A stretch of DNA of 64,000 bases from Myxococcales bacterium (GTDB lineage Bacteria > Myxococcota_A > Polyangia > Haliangiales > Haliangiaceae): assembly GCA_016794525.1 (NCBI GenBank), contig JAEUJY010000167.1, forward strand, positions 124,001 to 188,000. The letters are read 5' to 3'. The position numbers were made by a program, and so were the translations under genes. Shown in pieces: positions 25,107 to 33,840 of the stretch. A model generated the notes under the pieces. That model had not been told where the DNA came from. It worked only from the letters and a program-made list of their open reading frames with translations, and made no database searches. Every line of letters starts with the position of its first letter. Within the stretch, counting starts at the first letter, position 1.

Positions 25107-25160
25107 GACCTCGAGCGGGGCTTCCGCGCGCGCCCGCCCCGGCGAGCGCCCCGATGCGCG
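25107..25160. terminator. Convergent gap with weak G/C inverted repeat
   Basis: The 54-base gap between convergent genes contains GGGGC and GCCCC about 18 nt apart (roughly 25117-25140), a possible bidirectional terminator. The stem is short and there is no U-tract. Confidence 0.3.
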
Positions 25161-26789
25161 TCAGTAGGTGACGCCGAAGGCGCCGACCAGCTTGGTGCGC
25201 TTCTTGTCGGCGAAGACCGCGATCGGGTAGGCGGTGCCATCGTCGTTGCGGACGAACGCCGCGGACACGCCGACCTTCAGCCCGGCGGCGTCGGCCTTGG
25301 CCACGGTGACCGGCGTCGCGGTGCTCGAGCGCTTCTCGAAGCCCTGCTTGGCGCAGTAGCTGCGGTAGATCAGCTTGCCGGTGTCGAAGTTGATCGCCTC
25401 GACGCGGTTGGTCTCCTTCCACACCTTGCACACCGGCTCCTTCCAGGTCTCCTTCTTGAAGGTGATCGCGAAGGCCTCGCCCTCCTCCTTCATCGTCGCG
25501 ATCGTGCCGCTCGAGCTCCCCGACGTGCCGTTGGCGTACAGCACCACCGGCTTGGGCAAGCCGACGCCGTCGTTGCCGCGGTTGGTGTCGAACTCGATCT
25601 TCTCCGAGGCCAGCGCGTGCCAGATCGCCGTGCGCACGCCCCAGCGCCGGGCGAAGCCGAGCGCGTAGCGGCCCCAGAAGGTCTGGGCGGCCGGGTTGCG
25701 CACGAAGCAGATCGCGGCGGCGCTGGCGAGCTGGCTGCCGACCGGGTCCTTGAACGCGTCGCGCAGGTCGTCCTGGGTGCGCGGCGCGCGGGCGGTGAGG
25801 TAGGTGGCCAGGTGGGTGCGCAGCGTCGCGTCGCAGCCGTCGAGCAGCTTCTTGTTGTGGGCGCGCTCGTCGTCGACCAGCTTGAAGGTCCACGCCAGCA
25901 GCGCGCCGTGCTTGGCCTGGTCGTCGGCGAACGCGGCGGTCGCGGCGGCGGGCAGCGCGTCGATCACCTTCGCGACCCCGCTGTCCTTGGCGGCCTCGGC
26001 GGCGAACTTCTCGGCCTGGGCCTTGACCGCCTGCTGGACCCGCACGAAGCGCAGCTTGGCGTTCAACCGATCGCGCGGATCGATCGTGGCGACGGCCAGC
26101 TCCTGATCGAAGCGCGCCCGATCGAGGCCGAGCGCGTCGGCCTTGCAGATCGCCCAGCGGCCGATCGAGCCGTGGTAGCTGTCGACGCACTGCTCGACGA
26201 ACGCGAGCTTGAGGTGCTCGGACGGCGCGGCGGTGGTGTCGAGCATCTCGGCGTACGACATGAAGTCCATGCCGTACGACGTGACCAGCAGGTCCTTGGC
26301 CACCAGCGCCTGGGTGCGGGCGTCGACGTCGGCGAACCGGGTGTCCTTGGGCGCGCGCGTGGGCGCCTCGATCCGGGCGCGACCGGGCGTCTGCGCGGCG
26401 ATCAGATCGGCGACGTCGGCGGCGCCGAGGCCGTAGAACGCGAGGAACCCCTTCCACAGCGGCGTCAGCTTGGCCTGGAGGTCGGGGTTGCCCGGGAACT
26501 TGCACAGCGCGTTGGCGAGGAACAGCGCGGTGTCGAGGTCGACCTGGGCCAGCGGCACGCCGTCCCACTGCTTGGCCACCTGGTTGGCGACGAAGTCGGG
26601 ATCGGCGCCGCCGCCGAGATCCTTGGGCGCGACCGCGGGACAGAACGCCGCCTGCTTGCCGGCCATCGAGGCCTTGATCCAGCCCTCGCGGTCCTGGTTC
26701 TTGTCGGGTAGCTCGGCGCGGGCGGTGGCGCCGACGGTGACGGCGCAGCCGAGGACGATGGTGGCGATCGAGTGCTTGAGGCGAGGCAC
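25161..26789 (-). CDS. Secreted protein of unknown function
   Basis: A 542-residue protein with a clear signal peptide (SIATIVLGCAVTVGATARAE). The mature part is mostly helical, with scattered cysteines (AFCPAV, LCKFPG, EQCVDSY, AICKAD, DGCDATL, AICFVR, PVCKVW, SYCAKQ) that could form disulfides. The last 150 residues are beta-rich (IEFDTNRGNDGVGLPKPVVL). I recognise no family and see no catalytic motif. The GTG start has AGGAG 4 nt upstream. It lies downstream of the small lipoprotein at 26904-27401 and may be read from the same sigma-54-like promoter. Confidence 0.75.
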   Translation of the reverse strand: MPRLKHSIATIVLGCAVTVGATARAELPDKNQDREGWIKASMAGKQAAFCPAVAPKDLGGGADPDFVANQVAKQWDGVPLAQVDLDTALFLANALCKFPGNPDLQAKLTPLWKGFLAFYGLGAADVADLIAAQTPGRARIEAPTRAPKDTRFADVDARTQALVAKDLLVTSYGMDFMSYAEMLDTTAAPSEHLKLAFVEQCVDSYHGSIGRWAICKADALGLDRARFDQELAVATIDPRDRLNAKLRFVRVQQAVKAQAEKFAAEAAKDSGVAKVIDALPAAATAAFADDQAKHGALLAWTFKLVDDERAHNKKLLDGCDATLRTHLATYLTARAPRTQDDLRDAFKDPVGSQLASAAAICFVRNPAAQTFWGRYALGFARRWGVRTAIWHALASEKIEFDTNRGNDGVGLPKPVVLYANGTSGSSSGTIATMKEEGEAFAITFKKETWKEPVCKVWKETNRVEAINFDTGKLIYRSYCAKQGFEKRSSTATPVTVAKADAAGLKVGVSAAFVRNDDGTAYPIAVFADKKRTKLVGAFGVTY

Positions 26790-26903
26790 GGGGCTCCTGG
26801 TCGAGGTGGTCGAGCCCGCGATGGTGCCCGATCTCGACGCGGCGGCCGCGGCGTCACCTCATGCATTTCCGGCCGCCCCGTGCGGCGGGATGCCGCGCCG
26901 GCC

Positions 26904-27401
26904 TCACGGCATCGCGGCGGGCCAGTCCATCTGGCGATCGAGGGACCACAGATCCTGCTCCTCGAACTTGTTGCCGTCGGGGCCGAGCACGCGCAGCGAG
27001 CTGGCGATGACCTCGGCGGTCGCGGCCTGCGCGGGGATCTCGAGGTGATCGATCTCGAAGCTGCACCAGCTCTTCGGCTTGCACGCGTACTTGCGGCCCT
27101 GCATCGACCAGAAGTCGAAGTCCTTCTCGAACGGCGTGCCGACCTTGACCTTGACCCGCTGCCCGGCCGTGTCGGCGTAGCGCATCATGATCCCGTAGCC
27201 GGCGACGGTCTTGTCGGAGAAGTTGTAGGCCTTGACCGCGATGCTGCCCCGCTCGCCGGGGGTGACCTTCTGGACGGTGAACGCCAGCGGCGCGCCGGTG
27301 GCCGGCTTGGGCGGCGGCGCGCCACCGCTGGAGCCGCTGCCGGAGCACGCGACGGTGGGGAGCGACAGGGCGAGGGCGAAGGCGGCGAGCAGGCGAGACA
27401 T
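26904..27401 (-). CDS. Small lipoprotein, likely sigma-54-controlled
   Basis: A 165-residue lipoprotein (lipobox PTVAC, then a Gly/Ser/Pro linker). The mature domain [21 protein letters not shown]...[11 protein letters not shown] looks like an Ig-like beta-sandwich of the kind that handles NFSDKTV-type loops; no named family is recognised. GGA lies 7 nt before ATG 27401. Upstream are a -24/-12-like element (27450-27465) and two palindromes (27517-27553) directly beside the sigma-54 activator gene, which makes it the best candidate target of that activator. Confidence 0.78.
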   Translation of the reverse strand: MSRLLAAFALALSLPTVACSGSGSSGGAPPPKPATGAPLAFTVQKVTPGERGSIAVKAYNFSDKTVAGYGIMMRYADTAGQRVKVKVGTPFEKDFDFWSMQGRKYACKPKSWCSFEIDHLEIPAQAATAEVIASSLRVLGPDGNKFEEQDLWSLDRQMDWPAAMP

Positions 27402-27449
27402 CGGGATCCTTTCGAGCGGCGACCCAGTGTCGCCGGCGACGGACGCTAG

Positions 27450-27465
27450 TACACGGCGCGTGCCA
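27450..27465 (-). promoter_or_regulatory. Sigma-54-like -24/-12 promoter
   Basis: The minus strand reads TGGCACG-CGCC-GTGTA. The -24 element is a perfect match to TGGCACG; the -12 element matches TTGCW at 3 of 5 positions (GT instead of GC at the core). It lies about 49 nt upstream of ATG 27401, with a GTCGCCGGCGAC palindrome near the predicted start of transcription. Confidence 0.55.
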
Positions 27466-27516
27466 GCGGGTGGCGCCGCGGATCTCGGCGGGTTGCGCGG
27501 TGGTCGAGGGAGGCCG

Positions 27517-27553
27517 CTGCCAGATCTGGCAGCGGCGCTGCCGGATGCGGCAG
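27517..27553. promoter_or_regulatory. Two tandem CTGCC-N6-GGCAG operator/enhancer sites
   Basis: Site 1 is CTGCCAGATCTGGCAG (27517-27532), within a perfect 24-base palindrome (27513-27536). Site 2 is CTGCCGGATGCGGCAG (27538-27553). Their centres are 21 bp apart, two helical turns, on the same face. They lie 50-90 bp upstream of the -24/-12 element and just after the stop codon of the sigma-54 activator. The layout matches upstream activator sites. Confidence 0.65.
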
Positions 27554-27558
27554 CTGGC

Positions 27559-29259
27559 TCACGCGAGGTAGCGGTAGAGCGAGCGCACGCCGATGTCGAG
27601 CTCGCGCGCGGCGGCCTCGCGATCGCCGCCGTGGCGCGCGACCGCCGCCTCGACGTACGCGCGGACGAACGCGTCGCGCGCCTCGGCCAGCGTGCGGGTG
27701 GGATCGCCGAGCCCGGCCGCTGACGACGCGGGCGCGGCGGCGGCGAGCTGCAGATCGGGCGCGGTGATCGTGGCGCCGTCGGCGAGGATCGCGGCGCGGC
27801 GCATCGCGGCCTTGAGCTCGCGGACGTTGCCGGGCCACGGGTGCGCGCGCAGCGCGGCCTGCGCGGCGGGCGCCAGCGCGTGGGGCGCCAGGCCGAGCTG
27901 GTGCTCGAGCTGCTGCAAGAACACCCGCGCCAGCAAGAGCACGTCGTCGCCGCGCTCGCGCAGCGGCGGCACGTCGATGCGCACCTCCTGGATGCGGTAG
28001 AGCAGGTCCTCGCGGAAGCGGCCGGCGGCGACCTCGGCCGCGAGATCGCGGTGGGTCGCGGCGAACAGCCGGAAGTCGACCGGCCGCGCCTCGGTCTCGC
28101 CGAGCCGCCGCACCTCGCGCTGCTCGAGCACGCGCAAGAGCGCGGCCTGCATCGCCAGCGGCATGTCGCCGATCTCGTCGAGGAACAGCGCGCCGCCGGC
28201 GGCGGCCTCGATCAGCCCGGCGCGATCGGTGGCGGCGCCGGTGAACGCGCCCTTCTTGTAGCCGAACAGCTCGGCGTCGAGCAGCGACGCCGACACCGCG
28301 GCGCAGTTGATCGCGACCAGCGGCTTGCCGGCGCGGCGGCTGCGCGCGTGCAGCGCCCGGGCCACGACCTCCTTGCCGGCGCCCGACGGCCCGTGCACCA
28401 GCACCGACAGATCGGTGGGGCCGACCCGCGCGATCAGCCGGCGCACGGCGTCGATCGCCGGCGACTCGCCGAGGACGTCGTCGGGGCCGGCGGCCGGCGC
28501 CTCGGCGCGGCGGCGCACCTGCGCGAGGAACGGCAGCGCCAGCGCGGCGACCACCTTGAGGTCGGCGTGGACGCGCTCGGGCAGGAGCAGCGGCCGGGCG
28601 CGCCCGCCGATGAAGATCGCGCCCAGCGTGCGGCCGCCGAGGCGCAGCGGCAGGCACACCACCGCGCGCAGCCCCAGCCGCACCACCGACCGCACCTCGC
28701 GGTACGGCCCGGCGGCGACGTCGTCGGCGCGCACCGCGGCGCCGCTGCCGAGCACCTCGTCGACGATCGTGTCGCTGAGCAGCTGGTCGGCGTCGTCGAG
28801 CGTGCGGCCGCTGGCGTCGCGGGCCACGGCGACCGTGAAGCCGCCGCGCTCGGCGAGGATGACCGCGCCCAGATCGGCGCCGGCCACCGCGATCACGCCA
28901 TCGACGATCGTGGTCAGCGCCTCGGCGGGGCCGTCGGCGCTCGCCAGCCGCTCGGCCAGCTGATCGAGGGCGAGGGTCTCGCCGGCGGCGATCAGCCCGA
29001 GCGAGTAGCCGTCGAGCTGGACGACCTGGCCGGCGGCGAGCGTGACGCGCTGGCCGCTGGCGAGCAGGTGGACGTCGACCGCGTCGCCGACCCGGTGGAC
29101 CGTGGCCCAGTGCGCCGGCAGCGACGCGACGCACACGTCGGCCGCGGCCGCCGAGCCGACGCTGGTGATCTGCTTGACCAGCGGCGCGCGAATCGCTACT
29201 CCACGGCCCGAGGCGACGATCAGCTCGTACCCCGGCCGCGTGGACCGCTCCGCTTCCAT
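27559..29259 (-). CDS. Sigma-54-dependent transcriptional activator (FHA-like, GAF, AAA+, Fis HTH)
   Basis: A 566-residue enhancer-binding protein. The N-terminal 95 residues resemble a degenerate FHA domain, followed by a GAF-type sensor at about 110-260. The AAA+ domain has GPSGAGKE (Walker A, about 288), GAFTGA (sigma-54 contact loop, about 337), ALFLDEIGD (Walker B, about 356) and [16 protein letters not shown] Fis-type HTH ends the protein ([20 protein letters not shown]). GAFTGA is intact, so it should contact sigma-54. A two-site palindrome that could be its binding site lies immediately downstream. It is divergent from, and overlaps by 20 bp, the start of a Ser/Thr kinase, whose phosphorylation of the FHA/GAF region is a reasonable guess. 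Confidence 0.93.
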   Translation of the reverse strand: MEAERSTRPGYELIVASGRGVAIRAPLVKQITSVGSAAAADVCVASLPAHWATVHRVGDAVDVHLLASGQRVTLAAGQVVQLDGYSLGLIAAGETLALDQLAERLASADGPAEALTTIVDGVIAVAGADLGAVILAERGGFTVAVARDASGRTLDDADQLLSDTIVDEVLGSGAAVRADDVAAGPYREVRSVVRLGLRAVVCLPLRLGGRTLGAIFIGGRARPLLLPERVHADLKVVAALALPFLAQVRRRAEAPAAGPDDVLGESPAIDAVRRLIARVGPTDLSVLVHGPSGAGKEVVARALHARSRRAGKPLVAINCAAVSASLLDAELFGYKKGAFTGAATDRAGLIEAAAGGALFLDEIGDMPLAMQAALLRVLEQREVRRLGETEARPVDFRLFAATHRDLAAEVAAGRFREDLLYRIQEVRIDVPPLRERGDDVLLLARVFLQQLEHQLGLAPHALAPAAQAALRAHPWPGNVRELKAAMRRAAILADGATITAPDLQLAAAAPASSAAGLGDPTRTLAEARDAFVRAYVEAAVARHGGDREAAARELDIGVRSLYRYLA

Positions 29260-31033
29260 ACGCCTGGGTTCATACCAGGTTCGCGAACGCCTCGGCGAAG
29301 GCGGCAGCGGTCAGGTCTATCGGGCCGACGGGCCCGCCGGCGTGGTGGCGATCAAGGTGCTGGCCCCGGCGGCCGACCTCGACCCGGCGGCGCGGGCCCG
29401 GTTCGGCCGCGAGGCGGCGGCGCTGGCGGCGCTGCGCCACCCGGCGCTGGTGCGGCTGCTCGATCACGGCATCGACGACGAGCTCGGGCCGTACCTGGTG
29501 CTGCCGCTGGTGGCGGGGCCGACGCTGCGCGCGCTGGTCGCCGGCGCGGCGCTGCCGCCCGAGGCCGCGGTGCTGCTGGCCGCGCCGATCGCCGACGCCA
29601 CCGCCGCGCTGCACCGCGCCGGCTACGTCCACCGCGACCTCAAGCCCGACAACGCGCTGATCGGCGCCGACGGTCAGGTCACGGTGATCGACCTCGGGCT
29701 GGCGTGGCACGGCGGGATGACGCGGCTGACCGAGACCGGCACGACGGTGGGCTCGGTCGGGTACATGGCGCCCGAGCAGCTCGAGGGCGGCGCGGTCGAC
29801 GGCGCCGCCGACGTGTGGGCGCTGGGCGTGATGTTGTACGAGTGGATCGCGGGGCGCCGGCCGTTCGCGCGGGCGCGCGCCGGCGAGGAGGCGGCGGCGA
29901 CGCTGGTGGGCAGCTACCCGGCGCTGGCCGATCGCCGCGTCGATCCGCCGCTGGCCGATCTGATCGCGCGCTGCCTGCAGCTGCCGACGGCGGCGCGCCC
30001 GACCGCGGCCGAGCTGGCGGCGGCGCTCGACGGCTGGCTGCGCGCGGCGGGCATCGCCGACGCGGCGGTGGAGCGCGCGGCGCTGGCGGCCGACGTGGCG
30101 GGGTACGCGGCCCGGGTGGCGCCGCGGCGGGCGGCGCAGGCGCGCGACGTCGCGCGGGCGGCGCTGGCGGCGGGCGAGCCGTTCGCGGCGCTGGCGGCGT
30201 GCGATCGCGGGCTGGCCTACGCGCCCGACGACGCCGACCTGCTGGCGGTGGTGCGCGAGGCCGAGCAGGCGTCGCGGCCGGCGGCGGTCGCGGCCAGCGC
30301 GCCGATCGCGGGCGGCGCGCCGATCCCGGCGCCGTGGCGGCGCCGACGCTGGGCGATCGCGGGCGCGCTCGCGCTGGCCGGGCTGGTCGCGCTGGCGGTG
30401 GTGTTCGCGGGCGACGACCCGCCGGCCAGCGACTGGCGCGCGACGCCGTCGGCCGCGTCGACGCCCGCCGCGCCGTCGGGGTGGACCACCCGCCCCGCCA
30501 CGCGGGTCGAGGTCGGCAGCGCCGAGGACGTGGCGCTGGCCCGCGGGATCGTCGGGCTGTTCGGCAAGGTCGCCGACGCCGCGGTCGCGCAGAACGCGAC
30601 GCCGACGACGGCGCGCGGCTGGTTCGAGCGCTCGCGCCGCGAGCCGCCGACCGACGCCGTGTTCAGCCTGCGCCGCGCGCTCGAGCTCGAGCCCGCCTGG
30701 CCCGAGGCCGCCCACGATCTGTGCCTGCGGCTGTTGCAGCTGCACGCCACCGACGCCGGCGCCGCGTGCGATCGCGCGCTGGCGCTGGCGCCCACCGACG
30801 TCGAGACCCGCGGCATGCGCGGCGCGGCGCGGCTGATCGCCGGCGACTACCCGGGCGCGATCGCCGATCTGACGCAGGTGATCCGCGCCGACGACGGGCC
30901 GGTGTGGCGCGTCGGACGCGGCAAGGCGTACCGCAAGCTCGGCAAGGCCGCCGAGGCCCGCGCCGACTTCCGCCGCGCCTGCGCGCAGGGCGATCGCGAC
31001 GCCTGCGGGCTGGCCGACGCGCCGGCGCCGTAG
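29240..31033 (+). CDS. Ser/Thr protein kinase with TM helix and TPR-like C-terminus
   Basis: A 597-residue kinase. Domain at about residues 10-280: LGEGGSGQVYRA, VVAIKVL, HRDLKPDN (about 130), VIDLGLAWHGG (DLG in place of DFG) and GYMAPEQ. A transmembrane helix lies at about residues 369-391 (WAIAGALALAGLVALAVVF). The extracytoplasmic C-terminus has TPR-like repeats (AVFSLRRALELEPAWPEAA, GDYPGAIADLTQVI). The GTG at 29240 fits the consensus, with TACCCC 6 nt upstream, and gives a start just before the glycine loop. The first 20 bases overlap the divergent sigma-54 activator gene. Confidence 0.88.
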   Translation: MDRSASIRLGSYQVRERLGEGGSGQVYRADGPAGVVAIKVLAPAADLDPAARARFGREAAALAALRHPALVRLLDHGIDDELGPYLVLPLVAGPTLRALVAGAALPPEAAVLLAAPIADATAALHRAGYVHRDLKPDNALIGADGQVTVIDLGLAWHGGMTRLTETGTTVGSVGYMAPEQLEGGAVDGAADVWALGVMLYEWIAGRRPFARARAGEEAAATLVGSYPALADRRVDPPLADLIARCLQLPTAARPTAAELAAALDGWLRAAGIADAAVERAALAADVAGYAARVAPRRAAQARDVARAALAAGEPFAALAACDRGLAYAPDDADLLAVVREAEQASRPAAVAASAPIAGGAPIPAPWRRRRWAIAGALALAGLVALAVVFAGDDPPASDWRATPSAASTPAAPSGWTTRPATRVEVGSAEDVALARGIVGLFGKVADAAVAQNATPTTARGWFERSRREPPTDAVFSLRRALELEPAWPEAAHDLCLRLLQLHATDAGAACDRALALAPTDVETRGMRGAARLIAGDYPGAIADLTQVIRADDGPVWRVGRGKAYRKLGKAAEARADFRRACAQGDRDACGLADAPAP

Positions 31034-31040
31034 CGCGCGG

Positions 31041-31784
31041 TCAGCGGTGCTCGGCGTAGACGCGCAGGCCGAAGGCGCCGGCGGGCGTCGCGCGCAGCTC
31101 GTCGACCAGCGCGCGGAACGACGGCGGCTGGTTGGCGGGCGACGGCATGTACGCGGTCGCGTAGGCGTCGGGCATCAGCACCGGCGCGGCCAGCGCGGCG
31201 AACGTGAGGTCGGCGGCGGTGAAGCGATCGCCGCACAGGTAGCGGCGGCCGTCGGCGAGCAGCGCCCCGACCTTGGCGAAGGCCGCGTCGACGACGACCC
31301 GCGAGCGCGCGGCGCCGGCGGCGTCGATGCGCAGGCCGCGCTTGATCAGGCGGACCACCACCGGCCGCGCCAGCCGGCCGCTGCGCGCCTGCCAGCCGGG
31401 CACGCCGCCGCGGTCGAGCAGCTCGGCGAACCCGCGCTTCGACGGGAGCAGGTGGAAGTAGCCGAGGCGCCGGGCCGCCGGGCCGAGGTGGAGGTCGAAG
31501 TCGTCCTCGAGCTCGGCGGCGGCGGGCAGGTCGGCCGGCGCCAGCGGCGCGGCGCGGCCGTGGGCGTCGCACCAGCGCAGGATGTCGGTGGAGTCGGCGA
31601 CGACGGCGCCGTCGGCGGTGATCAGCGCGGGGACCGTGCGGCCGGCGCCGGCGCGGCGCAGCGCGAGGTACGAGTAGATCGGCAGGTGGCCGTCCTCGAC
31701 GAAGTCGACGCCGGCGCGCTCGAGCGCCCAGCGCGCCTTCTCGCAGTAGTGGGAGAACGGGATCGTGACCAGGCGCGCGGGCAT
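31041..31784 (-). CDS. Glutathione S-transferase-like protein
   Basis: A 247-residue protein with an N-terminal thioredoxin-fold GST domain (PFSHYCEKARWALERAG, then YLALRRAGAGRTVPALITADG and VVADSTDILRWCD). The all-helical C-terminal half includes RRYLCGDRFTAADLTFAAL, the conserved GST N-capping/helix-6 region. Ser or Cys in SHYC may be the catalytic residue. The substrate is unknown. ATG 31784 was chosen because TATGGT lies 6 nt upstream. It is convergent with the kinase (7-bp gap). Confidence 0.85.
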   Translation of the reverse strand: MPARLVTIPFSHYCEKARWALERAGVDFVEDGHLPIYSYLALRRAGAGRTVPALITADGAVVADSTDILRWCDAHGRAAPLAPADLPAAAELEDDFDLHLGPAARRLGYFHLLPSKRGFAELLDRGGVPGWQARSGRLARPVVVRLIKRGLRIDAAGAARSRVVVDAAFAKVGALLADGRRYLCGDRFTAADLTFAALAAPVLMPDAYATAYMPSPANQPPSFRALVDELRATPAGAFGLRVYAEHR

Positions 31785-31790
31785 GCCCCG

Positions 31791-31796
31791 ACCATA
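31791..31796 (-). promoter_or_regulatory. TATGGT box 6 nt before GST start
   Basis: The minus strand reads TATGGT-CGGGGC-ATG. A divergent TAGACT box for the next gene lies 32 bp away. Confidence 0.5.
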
Positions 31797-31827
31797 CGCG
31801 GGACCGGCGCTCGCGGATCGGCCGTTG

Positions 31828-31833
31828 TAGACT
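31828..31833 (+). promoter_or_regulatory. TAGACT box 6 nt before lipoprotein start
   Basis: TAGACT-GCCGGC-GTG at 31840. It is part of the start-proximal TAnnnT pattern. Confidence 0.45.
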
Positions 31834-31839
31834 GCCGGC

Positions 31840-32487
31840 GTGCGCCCGGGAACGATCGTCGCCGCGTCGCTGGTGTGGCTCGCCGCCTGCGGCCGCGATC
31901 GCGACGACCCCGGCGCGGCGGTGCCGCCGACGATCCGCCGGATCGCGCCCGACGCCGGCTCCCCGGCGACGCCATCGGCGTCGCCGCCCGAGGATCCCGG
32001 CACGGTCGCCGGCCCCGGGCCCGCCGGCGGTGCCGACGTGATGGCGGCGTCGGACCCGAGCCTGATCACCTGCCCCGACCCGCTGGCCGGCGTCTGGATC
32101 GCCAAGACCCACGCCGCCACCACCGGCCGCTGGCACGAGCACCGGCTGAGCATCACCCGGCAGGGCCACGACTACCGCGCGACCCAGACCACGCACATGT
32201 GGTTCGGTGGCACCGACGATCCGTTCCCGCCGTCGTGCCCCAGCGGCGGCCAGCGCTGGACCGCGGTCGACATGACCGACGAGGTCGAGCTGCTCGAGGG
32301 CATCGTCCACGTCTGGGGCACCGCGATCACCAGCAACGTCACCCGCTGCGGGGACGAGCCGGTGCCCTACAACCTCGACTCGTTCACCGGCGCGCTGCGC
32401 CGCAACACCTTCGACGCGCTCAACAACGACGAGCACGACGCCCAGAACCGCCCCTACCGGTTCCGCCGGATCGCCTGTGCGCCGTGA
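31840..32487 (+). CDS. Lipoprotein of unknown function
   Basis: A 215-residue lipoprotein (lipobox WLAAC). After a Pro/Ala-rich linker of about 55 residues comes a compact beta-rich domain with LAGVWIAKTHAATTGRWHEHRLSITRQGHDY. It contains four cysteines (TCPDP, PSCPSG, TRCGDE, IACAP), which may pair. The domain resembles lipocalin-like folds that begin with a GxW motif, but I cannot assign a family. The next gene starts 31 bp downstream and has its own box. Confidence 0.7.
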   Translation: MRPGTIVAASLVWLAACGRDRDDPGAAVPPTIRRIAPDAGSPATPSASPPEDPGTVAGPGPAGGADVMAASDPSLITCPDPLAGVWIAKTHAATTGRWHEHRLSITRQGHDYRATQTTHMWFGGTDDPFPPSCPSGGQRWTAVDMTDEVELLEGIVHVWGTAITSNVTRCGDEPVPYNLDSFTGALRRNTFDALNNDEHDAQNRPYRFRRIACAP

Positions 32488-32518
32488 CGGCGCCGCCCAG
32501 GCGTGGTACGGATCGGAC

Positions 32519-32956
32519 GTGCGCCCGCTTCATCCCGCAACCTTGGTCGCTCTCCTCGGCAGCGCGGTCGTGGCGGCCGGGTTGTTCGTCACCGGCACCT
32601 ACAGCCTGGCCACCGGCGGCTCCCTGCCCTGGCTGTTCGCCGCGACGCTCGCCGCGCTGGGCGCGGTCACCGGCGCGCTGGTCGTCGGCGCGTTCCGCCG
32701 CCACCGTCCGTCGTGGGCCTTCCTGATCGCCGCCTGGGTGGTCGTCGGCTTCTGCGCGTTCTTCGCGCCGCCCAAGGTCTTCGACCTCCCGCGCGTCAAG
32801 CCGGTGACGATGGCGTCCGTGGCGCCGGCGCTGGAGAAGCAGAACGCGGCGATCAAGCGCGAGGTCATGGCGGTCTGCTTCGGCGCCGCGCTGCCGTTCG
32901 TGCTGATGTGCACCGGCCTCGCGATCGGGCGCCGCGACTTCGAGCGCACGGCTTGA
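32519..32956 (+). CDS. Four-helix membrane protein of unknown function
   Basis: A 145-residue protein with four hydrophobic segments (LVALLGSAVVAAGLFVTG, PWLFAATLAALGAVTGALVV, WAFLIAAWVVVGFCAFF and AVCFGAALPFVLMCTGLAI). A short loop (PPKVFDLPRVKPV) joins the third and fourth. GTG 32519 was chosen because TACGGA lies 6 nt upstream and the first helix follows. The next gene overlaps its stop codon by TTGA, so the two are coupled. No family is recognised. Confidence 0.72.
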   Translation: MRPLHPATLVALLGSAVVAAGLFVTGTYSLATGGSLPWLFAATLAALGAVTGALVVGAFRRHRPSWAFLIAAWVVVGFCAFFAPPKVFDLPRVKPVTMASVAPALEKQNAAIKREVMAVCFGAALPFVLMCTGLAIGRRDFERTA

Positions 32957-33831
32957 TCGATCGCCGCGCGCTGGCGCTGGTGGCGCTCGCCGCGGGGTGC
33001 CACGACCGTCGCCCCAGCGGGGCATCGCCGCCGCCGCCGCCGGTCGTCGACGCCGGCGAGTGCACCGCGATCGACTACCAGCACCAGCTCGACGTCGCCG
33101 AGGCCTCGGGCGCGGCGTGGCTGGCCGGGCCCCAGCGGCTGCTGGTGGTGTCCGACAGCGGCCACGACGGCGCCTACGTCGAGGTCGACGCCGCCGGCGT
33201 GGTGCAGGCCCGCGGCCGGCTGCCGCTCGGCACCTCCGGCGACGACGTCGAGGGGCTCGCGCTCGACGGCGATCGCGTCTGGGGCCTGACGTCGAGCGGC
33301 CAGCTGCTGGCGTGGCAGCGCGGCGCTCAGGGCTACACGCTGGTCGACGGCGGGCCGCTCGACGCGACCTGCGCGGCGACCACGGTGAACTGCGGCGCCA
33401 ACTACGAGGGCCTGTGCCTCGCGCCGAAGCCGCTGACCGACGGCTGCGACGGCTACGCCGCGTCGAAGGAGCACGGCACGCTGGTGTGCCTGCGCCGCGA
33501 CGGCCGCGGCTGGGCGATGGCCCGCGATCGCGCCTACCCGGTCTCGGACAAGGGCAAGCTTGCCGACTGCGCGATCGCCGCCGACGGCACGGTGTGGACC
33601 GGCGACAACGGCTTCGGCCTGGGCGCGGTGCGGCAGTGGGTGCTCGGCGCCGACGGGCCGACGCTCGTGGGCCAGGCACGGCTGGGCCTGGGCTTCCCCG
33701 AGGTGCTGGCGTTCGGCCCCGACCACACGCTGTACCGGTTCTCGGACCTCGGGGGCTCGCCCAGCCTGGCCGTGGCGTTCCGCTGCCCCGACCGCCTGCC
33801 GAAAGCTGGCCCCGCCGACGGCGCCGAGTAG
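32953..33831 (+). CDS. Lipoprotein with beta-propeller-like domain
   Basis: A 292-residue lipoprotein starting with TTG that overlaps the previous stop (TTGA). Lipobox VALAAGC. The mature part has repeated blade-like strands (QRLLVVSDSGHDGAYVEVD, DDVEGLALDGDRVWGLTSS, LADCAIAADGTVWTGDNGFG, EVLAFGPDHTLYRFSDLGG). This layout resembles SdiA-regulated or phytase-like propellers. Six cysteines may form disulfides. The stop codon TAG is also the first three bases of the TAGGAT box for nrdR. The function is unknown. Confidence 0.7.
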   Translation: MIDRRALALVALAAGCHDRRPSGASPPPPPVVDAGECTAIDYQHQLDVAEASGAAWLAGPQRLLVVSDSGHDGAYVEVDAAGVVQARGRLPLGTSGDDVEGLALDGDRVWGLTSSGQLLAWQRGAQGYTLVDGGPLDATCAATTVNCGANYEGLCLAPKPLTDGCDGYAASKEHGTLVCLRRDGRGWAMARDRAYPVSDKGKLADCAIAADGTVWTGDNGFGLGAVRQWVLGADGPTLVGQARLGLGFPEVLAFGPDHTLYRFSDLGGSPSLAVAFRCPDRLPKAGPADGAE

Positions 33832-33834
33832 GAT
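33829..33834 (+). promoter_or_regulatory. TAGGAT box 6 nt before nrdR
   Basis: TAGGAT-CGGCGC-GTG at 33841. The first three bases are the stop codon of the preceding gene. Confidence 0.45.
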
Positions 33835-33840
33835 CGGCGC

